Shown here in pieces: positions 11,183 to 20,878 of a DNA stretch of 45,150 nucleotides. The notes below the pieces were generated by a model that did not search any database, had not been told where the DNA came from, and saw only the letters and a list, made by a program, of their open reading frames with translations. The position numbers and the translations under genes were made by a program. This DNA comes from Betaproteobacteria bacterium (GTDB taxonomy: Bacteria; Pseudomonadota; Gammaproteobacteria; Burkholderiales; UBA3065): positions 1 through 45,150 of the forward strand of contig JAIXXL010000039.1 in NCBI GenBank assembly GCA_027490755.1, in the 5' to 3' direction. Each line of letters begins with the position of its first letter. The first letter of the stretch is position 1.

Positions 11183-12463
11183 ATGCCGGCCCGTGCACCT
11201 GGCGCGGGCGCTGCGCTCGCGGACTGGCTCGCCTGGCTGGAGAGCCAGCAGCGCGGTGCCATCCTGCTCGGCCTCGATCGCGTGCGGCGGGTCGCCGAGG
11301 GCATGGGCCTGCGACCGTCCTTCCCGGTGTTCACCGTGGCCGGCACCAACGGCAAGGGTTCCACCTGCGCGCTACTGGGCGCGATGCTGCGTGCCGCCGG
11401 TTACCGCGTCGGCAACTATTACTCGCCACACCTGTTGCGCTACAACGAGCGTGTGCGCGTCGATGGCGAGGAGGCCAGCGACGCCGACCTGGTGGCGGCG
11501 TTTGCCGCCATCGAGGCAGCCCGCGGCGACGAACAACTGACCTATTTCGAGTTCGCGACACTGGCGGCGATGTGGCACTTCATGCGCGCGGGCGTCGACT
11601 GCGCGGTGCTGGAGGTCGGCCTTGGCGGGCGCCTCGATGCCGTCAATGTCTGGGATGCAGACTGCGCCGTGGTCACCACCATCGGCCTCGACCATACCGA
11701 GTACCTTGGCGACACGCGCGAGGCGATCGCGCGCGAGAAGGCCGGGGTCTATCGCGGCGGCCGCCCGGCGATCTGCGTCGATCCTGACCCACCGGCAACG
11801 CTGCTCGCGCATGCCGCCGAGATCGGCGCTGGCCTGCTCTGCATCGGGCGCGATTTTCGCTACGTCCGTCAGGAACGGCAGTGGTCATTCGAGGGCGCTG
11901 GCTTGCGCCTTTCCGGGCTGCCGATGCCGGCCTTGGTGGGCGAGCACCAGCTGCAGAATGCTGCCGGCGTGATAGCCGCGCTGGGGACCATGCGCGAGCG
12001 GCTCCCGGTTGCCGCAGGTGCCATCCGCGAGGGCCTGATGAATGTCTCGCTGGCTGGCCGCTTCCAGGTGCTGCCGGGGCGGCCGATGGTGATCCTCGAT
12101 GTTGCGCACAACGCACATGCGGCCAGCATCCTCGCCCGCAATCTGCGTGCCATCCCGCCCAGCGGACGCACCCATGCCGTGTTCAGCATCCTTTCGGACA
12201 AGGACGCGGCGGCCACCGTCGCCGCGCTCGGTGACCTGATCGACGTCTGGTGGGTGACCGGCCTTGCCGGTCCGCGCGGGCGCCGTGCCGAGGACCTGGC
12301 CGCCGAGGTCGCCGGCGTGGCGCAGGGTCGCATCGAGACCGCGCCGACGCCTGTCGGCGCCTGGCACCGCCTCCGTGAGGCCCTGTCCGACGATGATAAA
12401 GTCGTGGTGTTCGGGTCTTTCCTGACGGTGGCCGAGGTCCTCGCCGAGGTGCGTGGCCGATGA
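11183..12463 (+). CDS. folC: Dihydrofolate synthase / folylpolyglutamate synthase FolC
   Basis: ATP-dependent addition of glutamate to dihydropteroate and to folates. 426 residues from ATG 11183; the start is tentative, as no clear ribosome site is seen and an in-frame CTG lies at 11150 just after the accD stop. The Mur-ligase P-loop is AGTNGKGS at residues 53-60, followed by SPHLLRYNERVRVDG, the Mg-binding EVGLGGRLDAVN and TTIGLDHTEYLG. The C-terminal domain has the DVAHNAHA motif. Sits in the conserved accD-folC-SPOR-cvpA-purF string. Confidence 0.96.
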   Translation: MPARAPGAGAALADWLAWLESQQRGAILLGLDRVRRVAEGMGLRPSFPVFTVAGTNGKGSTCALLGAMLRAAGYRVGNYYSPHLLRYNERVRVDGEEASDADLVAAFAAIEAARGDEQLTYFEFATLAAMWHFMRAGVDCAVLEVGLGGRLDAVNVWDADCAVVTTIGLDHTEYLGDTREAIAREKAGVYRGGRPAICVDPDPPATLLAHAAEIGAGLLCIGRDFRYVRQERQWSFEGAGLRLSGLPMPALVGEHQLQNAAGVIAALGTMRERLPVAAGAIREGLMNVSLAGRFQVLPGRPMVILDVAHNAHAASILARNLRAIPPSGRTHAVFSILSDKDAAATVAALGDLIDVWWVTGLAGPRGRRAEDLAAEVAGVAQGRIETAPTPVGAWHRLREALSDDDKVVVFGSFLTVAEVLAEVRGR

Positions 12464-12503
12464 AAGCCCCTGCCTTCAGTGGTGCCGGGTCTTTGGAGAC
12501 TTC

Positions 12504-13127
12504 ATGACCGTAGAGCCTGATGAGATCCTGCTGCGCAAGAAGGCCCGTCGTCGCCTGATCGGCGCCATCTTGCTCACGCTGGTGGTGGTCCTGAGTCTGC
12601 CGCTGGTCCTCGAGGACCCGTCGCGGCCGCTCGGCGATGGGCCCGAGATCGTCATCCCCGAGCCGGCAGCGCTTGAGCCGCCGCGCGCCAACGTGGTCCC
12701 CGACTCGCTGCCTGACGACAACGTCGGCGACGAGGCGCTGCCGGTCGAGGCCGGCGGGTCGTCGCCGCCGCTGGCCACCTCGGCGGCCACCACGCCTGTC
12801 CCGCCCAAGCCGGCAGCGCAAGCGCCTGCTGCCGTGCCCGGTCCGGTCAAGCCGGCTTCGGTCAAGCCCGAACCCGCCGAGCCTGCGGCCAGCACGGCCG
12901 AAAGCCCACGCACTTACGTGTTGCAGTTGGGTGTGTTCAAGGAACGCGCCAACGCCGAATCGGTCGCCGCAAAGGCCTCCGCCCTCGGCCTGCAGCCAGC
13001 CATCGCCCAGACCGAATCGGGCTCCTGGCGCGTCGGGCTCGGCCCGTACGCCGACAGATCCAAGGCACTCGCCGTCCGCGACAAGGTGCGTGAAGCCGGC
13101 GTGGCGGTGGTCGTCAAGACGCCGTGA
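12504..13127 (+). CDS. SPOR-domain protein, DedD-like
   Basis: 207 residues from ATG 12504 (GGAG at 12495-12498). Short cytoplasmic, basic N-terminus (LLRKKARRR), one transmembrane helix at about 20-37 (LIGAILLTLVVVLSLPLVL), a Pro/Ala-rich periplasmic linker, and a C-terminal SPOR domain from about residue 137 (TYVLQLGVFKERANAESVAAKA... GSWRVGLGPYADRSKALAVRDKV). SPOR domains bind denuded glycan strands at the division septum; DedD supports constriction in E. coli. Position between folC and cvpA is that of dedD. The stop overlaps the cvpA GTG start by four bases. Confidence 0.88.
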   Translation: MTVEPDEILLRKKARRRLIGAILLTLVVVLSLPLVLEDPSRPLGDGPEIVIPEPAALEPPRANVVPDSLPDDNVGDEALPVEAGGSSPPLATSAATTPVPPKPAAQAPAAVPGPVKPASVKPEPAEPAASTAESPRTYVLQLGVFKERANAESVAAKASALGLQPAIAQTESGSWRVGLGPYADRSKALAVRDKVREAGVAVVVKTP

Positions 13128-13615
13128 CCGGTTTCGACTACGCCGTCATCGCTGTCATCGGCGTCTCCACGCTGCTGAGCCTCTGGCGCGGCGCGGTGCA
13201 GCAACTGTTCTCGCTGGCCGGCTGGCTGCTGGCCTTTGCAGTTGCAAACCATTTCGCGCCGCTGGTGCAGGATTGGGTCCCAGAGTCCGCCGGCGGCGAG
13301 ACCATGCGCTACCTCATCGCCGTGGTCGGGGTGTTCCTTGCCACCCTGGTTGCGACCCTGCTCGCCGGGCGTCTGTTGGCCGGGGCGCTGCGCGGCCTGG
13401 GACTGGGCGTGGCCGACCGTCTGCTGGGTGTGCTTTTTGGGTTCCTGCGCGGCGTGCTGCTGGTCCTGCTGGCGGTCGCTTTGGCCGGGATGACGCCGCT
13501 GCCGCAGACCTTGGTCTGGCGCGATGCGGTGAGCAGCGCGTGGTTCGTCGGCGTGGTGGAGTGGGCGAGACCCTCTCTGCCACAGGCCTTCGCCAGCCGG
13601 ATACGTTACGATTAG
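13124..13615 (+). CDS. cvpA: CvpA family membrane protein
   Basis: 163-residue inner-membrane protein with about four hydrophobic helices (FDYAVIAVIGVSTLLSLW; LFSLAGWLLAFAVANHF; YLIAVVGVFLATLVATLLAG; VLFGFLRGVLLVLLAVALAG). The family feature G-x-R/W-G early and GLGVADRLLGVLFGFLRG loop are present. CvpA was named for colicin V production and is linked to purF expression and to envelope stress in several bacteria. The GTG start overlaps the preceding gene's TGA (GTGA), implying translational coupling; purF follows after 52 bases. Confidence 0.92.
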   Translation: MTGFDYAVIAVIGVSTLLSLWRGAVQQLFSLAGWLLAFAVANHFAPLVQDWVPESAGGETMRYLIAVVGVFLATLVATLLAGRLLAGALRGLGLGVADRLLGVLFGFLRGVLLVLLAVALAGMTPLPQTLVWRDAVSSAWFVGVVEWARPSLPQAFASRIRYD

Positions 13616-13667
13616 GTCGCGCCGGCTTGGGTGTCGGCAGGCAGAAGTCAGTCAGGGAGACGTCTGA

Positions 13668-15179
13668 ATGTGTGGGATCCTTGGGGTGGTGGCGCGGACG
13701 CCCGTGAACCAGCTTCTGTACGACGGGCTGCAGGTCCTGCAGCACCGCGGCCAGGACGCTGCCGGCATCTGCACCGTGGACGACTCGGTCTTCCACATGC
13801 ACAAGGGCCCCGGCCTGGTGCGCGACGTGTTCCGCACCCGCGACATGCGCAACCTGCACGGTTGCTCCGGCATCGCCCACGTGCGCTACCCGACCGCCGG
13901 CTCGGCGATGAACCCCGCCGAGGCGCAGCCGTTCTATGTGAACTCGCCATTCGGCATCGTGCTCGCCCACAACGGCAACCTCACCAACACAGCTGAGCTC
14001 AAGGAAGAGCTGTTCCGCCAGGACCTGCGTCATCTCAACACCAACTCTGATTCCGAGTTGCTGCTCAACGTGCTCGCCCACGAGCTGGCGGCACAGGCCC
14101 GCGGTGCAGAGCTTGACGTCGAGGGCATCTTCGCCGCGGTGGCGGCGGTGCATCGGCGTTGTCGCGGCGCCTACGCGGTGGTGGCGCTGATCGCCGGCTA
14201 CGGGCTGCTGGCCTTCCGCGATCCTTATGGCGTGCGTCCGCTGGTCTACGGCTCGAACATGACCGACGACGGCCCCGAGTTCCTTGTGGCCTCAGAGAGC
14301 GTGGCGCTGGACACCCTTGGATTTAGTCTGGTGCGCGACATCAACGCCGGCGAGGCGCTGTTCATCGACTTCGGCGGCAGCCTTTACACGCGCCAGTGCA
14401 GCGAGACACCGGCGCGCCTGCCGTGCCTGTTCGAGTTCGTCTACTTCGCGCGCCCGGATTCTGTGATCGATGGCCTCTCGGTCTACCAGACCCGTCTGGC
14501 CATGGGCGAGCAGCTCGCGCGCAAGATGCGGGACATCGGCGGCTTCGAGGACGTTGACGTGGTGATCCCGATCCCCGACTCCAGCCGGCCCTCGGCGATG
14601 GAGCTGGCCAAGCATCTGGGGGTGGATTACCGCGAGGGCTTCGTCAAGAACCGCTACATCGGTCGAACCTTCATCATGCCGGGTCAGGCCAGCCGCAAGA
14701 AGTCGGTGCGGCAGAAGCTCAACGCCATCGCATCCGAGTTCGAGGGCAAGAACGTGCTGATCGTCGACGACTCGATCGTGCGCGGCACCACCAGCCGCGA
14801 GATCGTGCAGATGGCTCGCGATTCCGGTGCGCAGAAGGTCTATTTTGCGTCTGCCGCGCCGCCGGTGCGCTATCCCAACGTCTACGGCATCGACATGCCG
14901 ACCAGCAGCGAGCTGATCGCGAGTGGCCGCACCGACGCGCAGATCGCCGCCGAGATCGGAGTCGACCGGCTGGTCTACCAGGACATCGACGCGTTGATGC
15001 GCATGCTCGGCGAGGCCAACCAGCAGATCGACGGCTTCGAGGCGTCCTGCTTCACCGGCTGCTACCTGACCGGCGAGATCACGCCCGACTACCTGGATGC
15101 GCTGCAGGCCAGCCGCGGCGATGCCTCGGTGCGCGCCGCGCAGCGACAGCTCGACCTCACGCTTGCTGAATCGGACTGA
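13668..15179 (+). CDS. purF: Amidophosphoribosyltransferase PurF
   Basis: First committed step of purine synthesis: PRPP plus glutamine to phosphoribosylamine. 503 residues with GGGAGA upstream. The N-terminal nucleophile cysteine is residue 2 (MCGILGVV), exposed after Met removal. The glutaminase blocks LQHRGQDAAGI, YPTAGS and AHNGNLTN are intact. The phosphoribosyltransferase half holds the PRPP motif VLIVDDSIVRGTTSREIV. No N-terminal propeptide, so it belongs to the enteric-like class. Preceded by cvpA and followed after 11 bases by metZ. Confidence 0.98.
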   Translation: MCGILGVVARTPVNQLLYDGLQVLQHRGQDAAGICTVDDSVFHMHKGPGLVRDVFRTRDMRNLHGCSGIAHVRYPTAGSAMNPAEAQPFYVNSPFGIVLAHNGNLTNTAELKEELFRQDLRHLNTNSDSELLLNVLAHELAAQARGAELDVEGIFAAVAAVHRRCRGAYAVVALIAGYGLLAFRDPYGVRPLVYGSNMTDDGPEFLVASESVALDTLGFSLVRDINAGEALFIDFGGSLYTRQCSETPARLPCLFEFVYFARPDSVIDGLSVYQTRLAMGEQLARKMRDIGGFEDVDVVIPIPDSSRPSAMELAKHLGVDYREGFVKNRYIGRTFIMPGQASRKKSVRQKLNAIASEFEGKNVLIVDDSIVRGTTSREIVQMARDSGAQKVYFASAAPPVRYPNVYGIDMPTSSELIASGRTDAQIAAEIGVDRLVYQDIDALMRMLGEANQQIDGFEASCFTGCYLTGEITPDYLDALQASRGDASVRAAQRQLDLTLAESD

Positions 15180-15190
15180 GCCCGTCACGC

Positions 15191-16384
15191 ATGACCGATA
15201 GCCGTACGCCACTGCCGCCCGACCTTCAGCCGGAGACCCTCGCCGTCCGCGCTGGCATCGACCGCAGCCACCATGGCGAGCATTCGGAGGGTCTTTTCCT
15301 CACCTCGAGCTTTGTCTTCCCCAACGCGCACGAGGCCGCTGAGCGCTTTCAGGGTCGCACACCCGGCAATGTCTACTCGCGCTTCACCAACCCCACCGTC
15401 ACCGCCTTCGAGGAACGTCTGGCGGCGATGGAAGGTGCCGAGATGTGCGTCGCCACCGCCAGCGGCATGGCGGCGATCCTGTCGATGTGCATGGGCATGC
15501 TCAAGAGCGGCGACCACATCGTCTCCTCCGGCAGCATCTTCGGCTCCACCGTCAACCTGTTCGCCAAGTGGCTGACGCGTTTCGGCATCGAGACCACCTT
15601 TGTCGCCGGGCAGGACCCCGCGGCGTGGCGCGCGGCGATGCGGCCAGCCACCAGGCTGGTCTACCTCGAGACACCCTCGAACCCGATGACCGAGGTCTTC
15701 GACATCGGCGCCATCGCGCAGGTGGCGCATGAGGGCGGCGCGCTGCTGGCGGTCGACAACTGCTTCTGCACCCCTGCCCTGCAAAAGCCGCTCGAACTCG
15801 GTGCCGACCTCATCATCCACTCGGCGACCAAGTACCTGGATGGGCAGGGCAGGGTGCTGGGTGGCGCGGTGCTGGGCCCCAAGGCCCTGCTGCATGACAC
15901 CGTCTACCAGTTCCTGCGCACCGCCGGCCCCAGCATGAGCGCGTTCAATGCCTGGGTCGTTCTGAAGGGCCTGGAGACGCTCAAGGTGCGCGTCGACGCG
16001 CAGTCTGCCAATGCGCTGGCTGTGTCGCGCTGGCTCGAGGCGCACCCGGCCGTCGAACGGGTCTGGTACCCAGGGCTGCCCTCGCATCCGCAGCACGCGC
16101 TTGCCATGCGGCAGCAGCGCAGCGGTGGGGCCATCGTCTCGTTCGAGGTCAAGGGCGGTCGGGAAACTGCCTGGCGCGTGATCGACCACACGCAGGTCTG
16201 TTCGATCACTGCCAACCTGGGCGACACCAAGACCACCATCACCCACCCGGCGACCACCACGCACGGTCGCATCAGCGCCGACGAACGGGCCGCGGCCGGG
16301 ATCACCGAGGGACTGATCCGCCTGGCGGTGGGCCTTGAGTCGCCGCAGGACCTGATCACCGACCTCGGCCGTGGGATGCGTTGA
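15191..16384 (+). CDS. metZ: O-succinylhomoserine sulfhydrylase MetZ
   Basis: PLP enzyme making homocysteine directly from O-succinylhomoserine and sulfide, in methionine synthesis. 397 residues, Cys/Met-metabolism PLP family. PLP lysine is K214 in HSATKYLDGQ; ETPSNP and the YSRFTNPTV region are visible. The motif ITHPATTTHGR near the C-terminus is typical. Assignment to MetZ rather than MetB or MetY rests on length, the ERFQGRTPGNVYSRFTNPT block and the purF-metZ neighbourhood seen in Neisseria, Pseudomonas and Burkholderia relatives. Probably the last gene of the long transcription unit. Confidence 0.92.
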   Translation: MTDSRTPLPPDLQPETLAVRAGIDRSHHGEHSEGLFLTSSFVFPNAHEAAERFQGRTPGNVYSRFTNPTVTAFEERLAAMEGAEMCVATASGMAAILSMCMGMLKSGDHIVSSGSIFGSTVNLFAKWLTRFGIETTFVAGQDPAAWRAAMRPATRLVYLETPSNPMTEVFDIGAIAQVAHEGGALLAVDNCFCTPALQKPLELGADLIIHSATKYLDGQGRVLGGAVLGPKALLHDTVYQFLRTAGPSMSAFNAWVVLKGLETLKVRVDAQSANALAVSRWLEAHPAVERVWYPGLPSHPQHALAMRQQRSGGAIVSFEVKGGRETAWRVIDHTQVCSITANLGDTKTTITHPATTTHGRISADERAAAGITEGLIRLAVGLESPQDLITDLGRGMR

Positions 16385-16439
16385 CCCGGGGCTGACCTGA
16401 CGCACGGTCGGGCGACCGCAGCCCGACGAGAATCGGTGC

Positions 16440-19079
16440 ATGTCCAGGTGCACCATCAAGTCTCTGTCCCGATCGTCGGGCTCTCGCGGCGACGGGCGCA
16501 CTCGGCCGCAGGCCGGACAGCTTTTCGATGAGCTGAGTGGACTGGCCTTTGCCGCGCCCGAGCAACTGCTCGCCGACCTTGGCGCATCTGCAAGCGGGCT
16601 GAGCACTCAGGCCGCACTGGAGCGTCTGCGCACCTGCGGACCCAACACCCTGCAGATGGGGCAACGGCCAACGGCACTGATGGAACTGCTGCGCCTGCTC
16701 GTCTCGCCCCTGTCCTTGCTGCTGATGGCGCTGGCGGTGGTGTCGTGGTTGACCGGCGAGATGCGCGGCGCGGTGGTCATCTTTGCCATGGTGCTGCTTT
16801 CGACCCTGCTTGGTTTTGTCCAGGAGCGTCGCTCGAGCCGCGCCGCCGAGAAGCTCAAGGCGCTGGTGAGCACGCGCGTGCTGCTGCAGCGCGATGGTGG
16901 GGCGCGCGAGGTCGACCTCGCCGAGGTGGTGCCCGGCGATATCGTTCACCTGGCGGTGGGCGATCTGGTGCCGGCAGACCTTCGCCTGCTCGACAGCAAG
17001 GACCTGTTCGTCAACGAGTCCTCGCTGAGCGGCGAGTCGCTCCCCGCCGACAAGCACCACGCCCCGCCCGATCCCTCTGCCAGCGGCGCCTTTGAGCTCA
17101 ACAACCTGTGCTTCATGGGTAGCCACGTGGTGTCGGGGACCGCGCAGGGCTTGGTGCTGCGTACCGGTGCGGCGACCTTTTTTGGCCATGTTGCCGATGA
17201 GACCACGCGGCAGCGCAAGCGCTCCGCCTTCGATCTCGGCCTCGAGCGCTTCACCACGCTCATGATCCGCTTCATGGCGGTGATGGTGCCGGCGGTGTTC
17301 GTCATCAACGGACTGGTCAGGGGCGACTGGTTCGAGGCTGCGCTGTTCGCTGTCGCCGTTGCGGTCGGTCTGACGCCCGAGATGCTGCCGATGCTGGCTA
17401 CCATCAACCTGGCCAAGGGTGCCCTGGCGATGGCGCGGCGCAAGGTCATCGTCAAGCGCCTCACGGCGGTCCAGAACATGGGCGCGATGGATGTGCTCTG
17501 CACTGACAAGACCGGCACCCTGACCCAGGACTGCGTGATCCTTGAGCGGCACGTTGACGTCAGCGGCGCCCCGGACCTGCGGGTGCTCGAATTCGCCTAC
17601 CTCAACAGCCACTACCAGTCGGGCATGCGCAACCTCCTCGACGAGGCGGTGCTGCGGCATGTCGAGGTGCACGAGAGGCTGCACGACATGGACAGCTACC
17701 GGCGCATCGACGAGATCCCGTTCGATTTCGAGCGGCGGCGCATGTCGGTGGTGGTCGAGAAGAACGACCGCAGCCACATCCTTATCTGCAAGGGCGCGGT
17801 GGAGGAGGTGTTCGCCTGTTGCAGCGTGGCACAGGTGGGCGACGACCTGATCCCGCTCGACGAGTCGCACCGCCAGCGCCTCGACCGCGTGGTAGCGGAC
17901 CTCAACGCCGAGGGCTTTCGCGTGATCGCCGTGGCCGTCCGCGAGGAGCCATCGATGCCGCATGAATATGCGGTTGCCGATGAGGTGGGCCTGACCCTGC
18001 TTGGCTACGTCGCCTTCCTCGACCCGCCCAAGGAGTCGGCGGGGCCGGCCATCGCCGCGCTGCGTGATGCCGGCGTGGCGGTAAAGATCCTCACCGGCGA
18101 CAACGAGCGTGTGACCCGCAAGATCTGCCACGACGTCGGCCTGCCGGTCGAGCGCATCGTGCTCGGCCACGAGACCGATGCGTTGGACGAGGCGGCGCTG
18201 GCGGCGCTGGCCGAGGCCACGTCGGTGTTCGCCAAGATGACGCCCGAGCAGAAGTCGCGGGTGATCCGCGCGCTGCAATCGCGCGGCCGGGTGGTCGGCT
18301 ACATGGGCGACGGTATCAATGACGGACCAGGCCTGCGGGCGGCCGATGTCAGCTTCTCGGTGGAGTCCGCGGTCGACATCGCCCGCGAGTCGGCCGACAT
18401 CATCCTGCTCGAGAAGAGCCTGATGGTGCTGCAGCAGGGCGTGACCGAGGGCCGCAGGGTGTTCGGCAACCTGATGAAGTACATCCGCATGTCTGCCAGC
18501 TCCAACTTCGGGAACATGTTCAGCATGCTCGGCGCTAGCGCGCTGCTGCCATTCCTGCCGATGGCGCCGGTGCAGATCATGCTCAACAACCTGCTCTACG
18601 ACGTCTCGCAGACCGCGGTGCCGACCGACACGGTCGACGAGGCCTACCTGCGCCAGCCACGTGCCTGGGACATCGGCGGCATCGCCAGGACCATGTTCTT
18701 CATCGGCCCGGCGAGTTCACTGTTCGACTACGCGACCTTCGCGCTGATGTGGTTCGTGCTCGGCGCCACCACACCCGCAGATGCGGCGCTGTTCCAGACC
18801 GGCTGGTTCGTCGAGTCGCTGCTCTCGCAGACACTCATCGTCCACGTGCTGCGCACCTCGCGGGTGCCATTCCTGGAGAGTGCGCCGAGTCCCGCGCTGT
18901 TGGCGACCACCCTGGGCGTGTGCGCTATCGGCGTGCTGCTGCCCTACACGCCGGCTGGCGCCACCTTCGACCTTGTGCCGCTGCCGACCGAGTACTGGCT
19001 GGCACTTGCTGCGATGCTGCCGGCTTACATGCTGCTGACGCAGTGGGTGAAGAGCCGCCTGCTGGGTGCCGTGAGCTGA
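16440..19079 (+). CDS. mgtA: Magnesium-translocating P-type ATPase, MgtA/MgtB type
   Basis: 879 residues, P3B ATPase that imports magnesium across the inner membrane. Similar along its length to E. coli MgtA: actuator loop SSLSGES, LCFMGSHVVSGTAQG, VAVGLTPEMLPM, phosphorylation motif DKTGTLTQD with D356, FDFERRRMSVVVE, LDPPKE, and the C-terminal SNFGNMFSMLGASALLPFLP helices. The start at ATG 16440 lacks a strong ribosome site and the first ~30 residues are low-similarity, so a later start is possible. The hinge motif reads GDGINDGPGLRAAD where most P-type ATPases have APAL, a double Ala-to-Gly change. No mgtC or magnesium-sensing leader is evident in the 55-base gap upstream. Convergent with proS, with 9 bases between the stops. 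Confidence 0.93.
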   Translation: MSRCTIKSLSRSSGSRGDGRTRPQAGQLFDELSGLAFAAPEQLLADLGASASGLSTQAALERLRTCGPNTLQMGQRPTALMELLRLLVSPLSLLLMALAVVSWLTGEMRGAVVIFAMVLLSTLLGFVQERRSSRAAEKLKALVSTRVLLQRDGGAREVDLAEVVPGDIVHLAVGDLVPADLRLLDSKDLFVNESSLSGESLPADKHHAPPDPSASGAFELNNLCFMGSHVVSGTAQGLVLRTGAATFFGHVADETTRQRKRSAFDLGLERFTTLMIRFMAVMVPAVFVINGLVRGDWFEAALFAVAVAVGLTPEMLPMLATINLAKGALAMARRKVIVKRLTAVQNMGAMDVLCTDKTGTLTQDCVILERHVDVSGAPDLRVLEFAYLNSHYQSGMRNLLDEAVLRHVEVHERLHDMDSYRRIDEIPFDFERRRMSVVVEKNDRSHILICKGAVEEVFACCSVAQVGDDLIPLDESHRQRLDRVVADLNAEGFRVIAVAVREEPSMPHEYAVADEVGLTLLGYVAFLDPPKESAGPAIAALRDAGVAVKILTGDNERVTRKICHDVGLPVERIVLGHETDALDEAALAALAEATSVFAKMTPEQKSRVIRALQSRGRVVGYMGDGINDGPGLRAADVSFSVESAVDIARESADIILLEKSLMVLQQGVTEGRRVFGNLMKYIRMSASSNFGNMFSMLGASALLPFLPMAPVQIMLNNLLYDVSQTAVPTDTVDEAYLRQPRAWDIGGIARTMFFIGPASSLFDYATFALMWFVLGATTPADAALFQTGWFVESLLSQTLIVHVLRTSRVPFLESAPSPALLATTLGVCAIGVLLPYTPAGATFDLVPLPTEYWLALAAMLPAYMLLTQWVKSRLLGAVS

Positions 19080-19088
19080 GGCGCCGGC

Positions 19089-20798
19089 TCAGCCCTTGAG
19101 CAGGGCGATGGCGCGGCTGGCCGCCTCCGCCACCGGCCAGTTGCCGCCCTCGCCGCTGCGGCGGCACTTGTACTCGACCTCACCGTTGGCCAGCGCGCGG
19201 TCGCCCACCGTGATGCGGTGCGGGATGCCGATCAGCTCCATGTCGGCGAACATCACGCCCGGCCGCTCGTCGCGGTCCTCGAACAGCACGTCGACGCCGG
19301 CCGCCTGCAGCTCGGCGTAGAGGCGCTCCGCGGTCTCCCTGACCGCCGCGCTCTTGGCCAGGCCCAGCGCCACCACGACCACCTGGAACGGCGCCATGGC
19401 GGCGGGGAAGGTGATGCCCCGCTCGTCATGGTTCTGCTCGATCGATGCCGCGACGATGCGGCTCACGCCGATGCCGTAGCAGCCCATCTCCATCACCTGC
19501 GACTGGCCGGACTCGTCGAGGTACGTGGCGCCCATCGCGCTGGAATACTTGTTGCCAAGCTGGAAGATGTGACCGACCTCGATGCCGCGCGCGATCTCGA
19601 GCGTGCCCTTGCCGTCCGGGGACGGGTCGCCGGCCTCGGCGTTGCGCAGGTCGGCGACCTCCGGCTCCGGCAGGTCGCGGCCCCAGTTCACGCCGGTGAG
19701 GTGGTAGCCGTCCTCGTTGGCGCCGCAGACCCAGTCGGCCATCGCCGCGACGCTGCGATCCGCAACCACGCGCGCCTGCAGACCGACCGGACCGATCGAG
19801 CCGGCGCTGCAGCCAGCCGCGGCCCGCACCTCAGCCTCGCCGGCAAAGCGCAGCGCACCGCTGAGCCCCGCCAGCTTGCCGGCCTTGACCTCGTTGAGGG
19901 TGTGGTCGCCGCGCACCAGCAGGGCGACTGTAGTGCCGGCCTCGTCGACCATCAGCAGGGTCTTGACGATGCTGCCGGCGGCAACCTTGAGACCCGCCGC
20001 GACCTCCTCGATCGAGTGCATCTTTGGTGTGGCGACCTTGGCCATGGCGGCCGATGCGGCAGCGCGCGGAGCTGCCGGCACGACCGCCTCGGCCAGCTCC
20101 ACGTTGGCGGCGTAGCCGGACTGCGGGCACCAGGCGATGGCGTCCTCGCCGCTGTCGGCCAGCACGTGAAACTCGTGCGAGCCGGAGCCGCCGATGGCGC
20201 CGGTGTCGGCTGCCACGGCGCGGAAGTGCAGACCGAGCCTCTCAAAGATGCGCGTGTAGGTGGCGTGCATCACCGCGTAGGTCTTCTCCAGGCACTCGCG
20301 GTTGCTGTGGAACGAGTAGGCGTCCTTCATCAGGAATTCGCGCGCGCGCATCACGCCAAAGCGCGGCCGGATCTCGTCGCGGAACTTGGTCTGCACCTGG
20401 TACAGGTTGATCGGCAGCTGGCGGTAGCTCTTCACCTCCCGCCGGACCAGGTCGGTGATGACCTCCTCGTGGGTCGGCCCGAAGCAGAAGTCGCGCTCGT
20501 GGCGGTCCTTGATCTTCAGCATCTGCGGGCCGAACAGCGCCCAGCGGCCGGACTCCTGCCAAAGCTCGGCGGGCTGCACGGCGGGCATCAGCAGCTCGTT
20601 GGCGCCGGCGCGGTCCATCTCCTCGCGCACCACGGCCTCGACCTTGCGCAGCACGCGCAGGCCCAGCGGCATCCAGGTGTAGAGGCCGGAGCCGAGGCGG
20701 CGGATCAGGCCGGCGCGCAGCATCAGCTTGTGCGAGACCAGTTCGGCCTCGTTGGGCGCTTCCTTGAGCGTGGTGATGAACAACTGGCTGGAGCGCAT
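19089..20798 (-). CDS. proS: Prolyl-tRNA synthetase
   Basis: Class II aminoacyl-tRNA synthetase, 569 residues, bacterial long form. Starts [19 protein letters not shown], the usual N-terminus. Motif 1/2 regions ([45 protein letters not shown]) are followed by the inserted editing domain (about 225-400) and motif 3 ([14 protein letters not shown]). The C-terminal anticodon-binding domain ends in [11 protein letters not shown]. Transcribed divergently from the spermidine-synthase-like gene; a TAAAAT box lies 28-33 bases upstream of its start. Confidence 0.97.
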   Translation of the reverse strand: MRSSQLFITTLKEAPNEAELVSHKLMLRAGLIRRLGSGLYTWMPLGLRVLRKVEAVVREEMDRAGANELLMPAVQPAELWQESGRWALFGPQMLKIKDRHERDFCFGPTHEEVITDLVRREVKSYRQLPINLYQVQTKFRDEIRPRFGVMRAREFLMKDAYSFHSNRECLEKTYAVMHATYTRIFERLGLHFRAVAADTGAIGGSGSHEFHVLADSGEDAIAWCPQSGYAANVELAEAVVPAAPRAAASAAMAKVATPKMHSIEEVAAGLKVAAGSIVKTLLMVDEAGTTVALLVRGDHTLNEVKAGKLAGLSGALRFAGEAEVRAAAGCSAGSIGPVGLQARVVADRSVAAMADWVCGANEDGYHLTGVNWGRDLPEPEVADLRNAEAGDPSPDGKGTLEIARGIEVGHIFQLGNKYSSAMGATYLDESGQSQVMEMGCYGIGVSRIVAASIEQNHDERGITFPAAMAPFQVVVVALGLAKSAAVRETAERLYAELQAAGVDVLFEDRDERPGVMFADMELIGIPHRITVGDRALANGEVEYKCRRSGEGGNWPVAEAASRAIALLKG

Positions 20799-20816
20799 GG
20801 TCGGCGGGCCTGAACA

Positions 20817-20840
20817 AAAGCCGGTATTTTAGGCGGCTTT
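20817..20840 (-). promoter_or_regulatory. Putative proS promoter within an inverted repeat
   Basis: On the minus strand TAAAAT (plus-strand 20826-20831) is a good -10 box, about 30 bases before the proS start. It is enclosed by an exact 7-bp inverted repeat AAAGCCG (20817-20823) / CGGCTTT (20834-20840). The arrangement could be an operator over the -10 region or a leader hairpin. No strong -35 hexamer is visible. The 80-base gap also has to serve the divergent gene. Confidence 0.4.
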
Positions 20841-20878
20841 GCGTCCGGCCTTGGGGCCGGTCGTGGTCGGGAGCAGAC

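Noticed and set aside
16356..18278. 640-codon minus-strand frame opposite mgtA
   Set aside because: His/Gln-rich antisense translation of a clear P-type ATPase gene.
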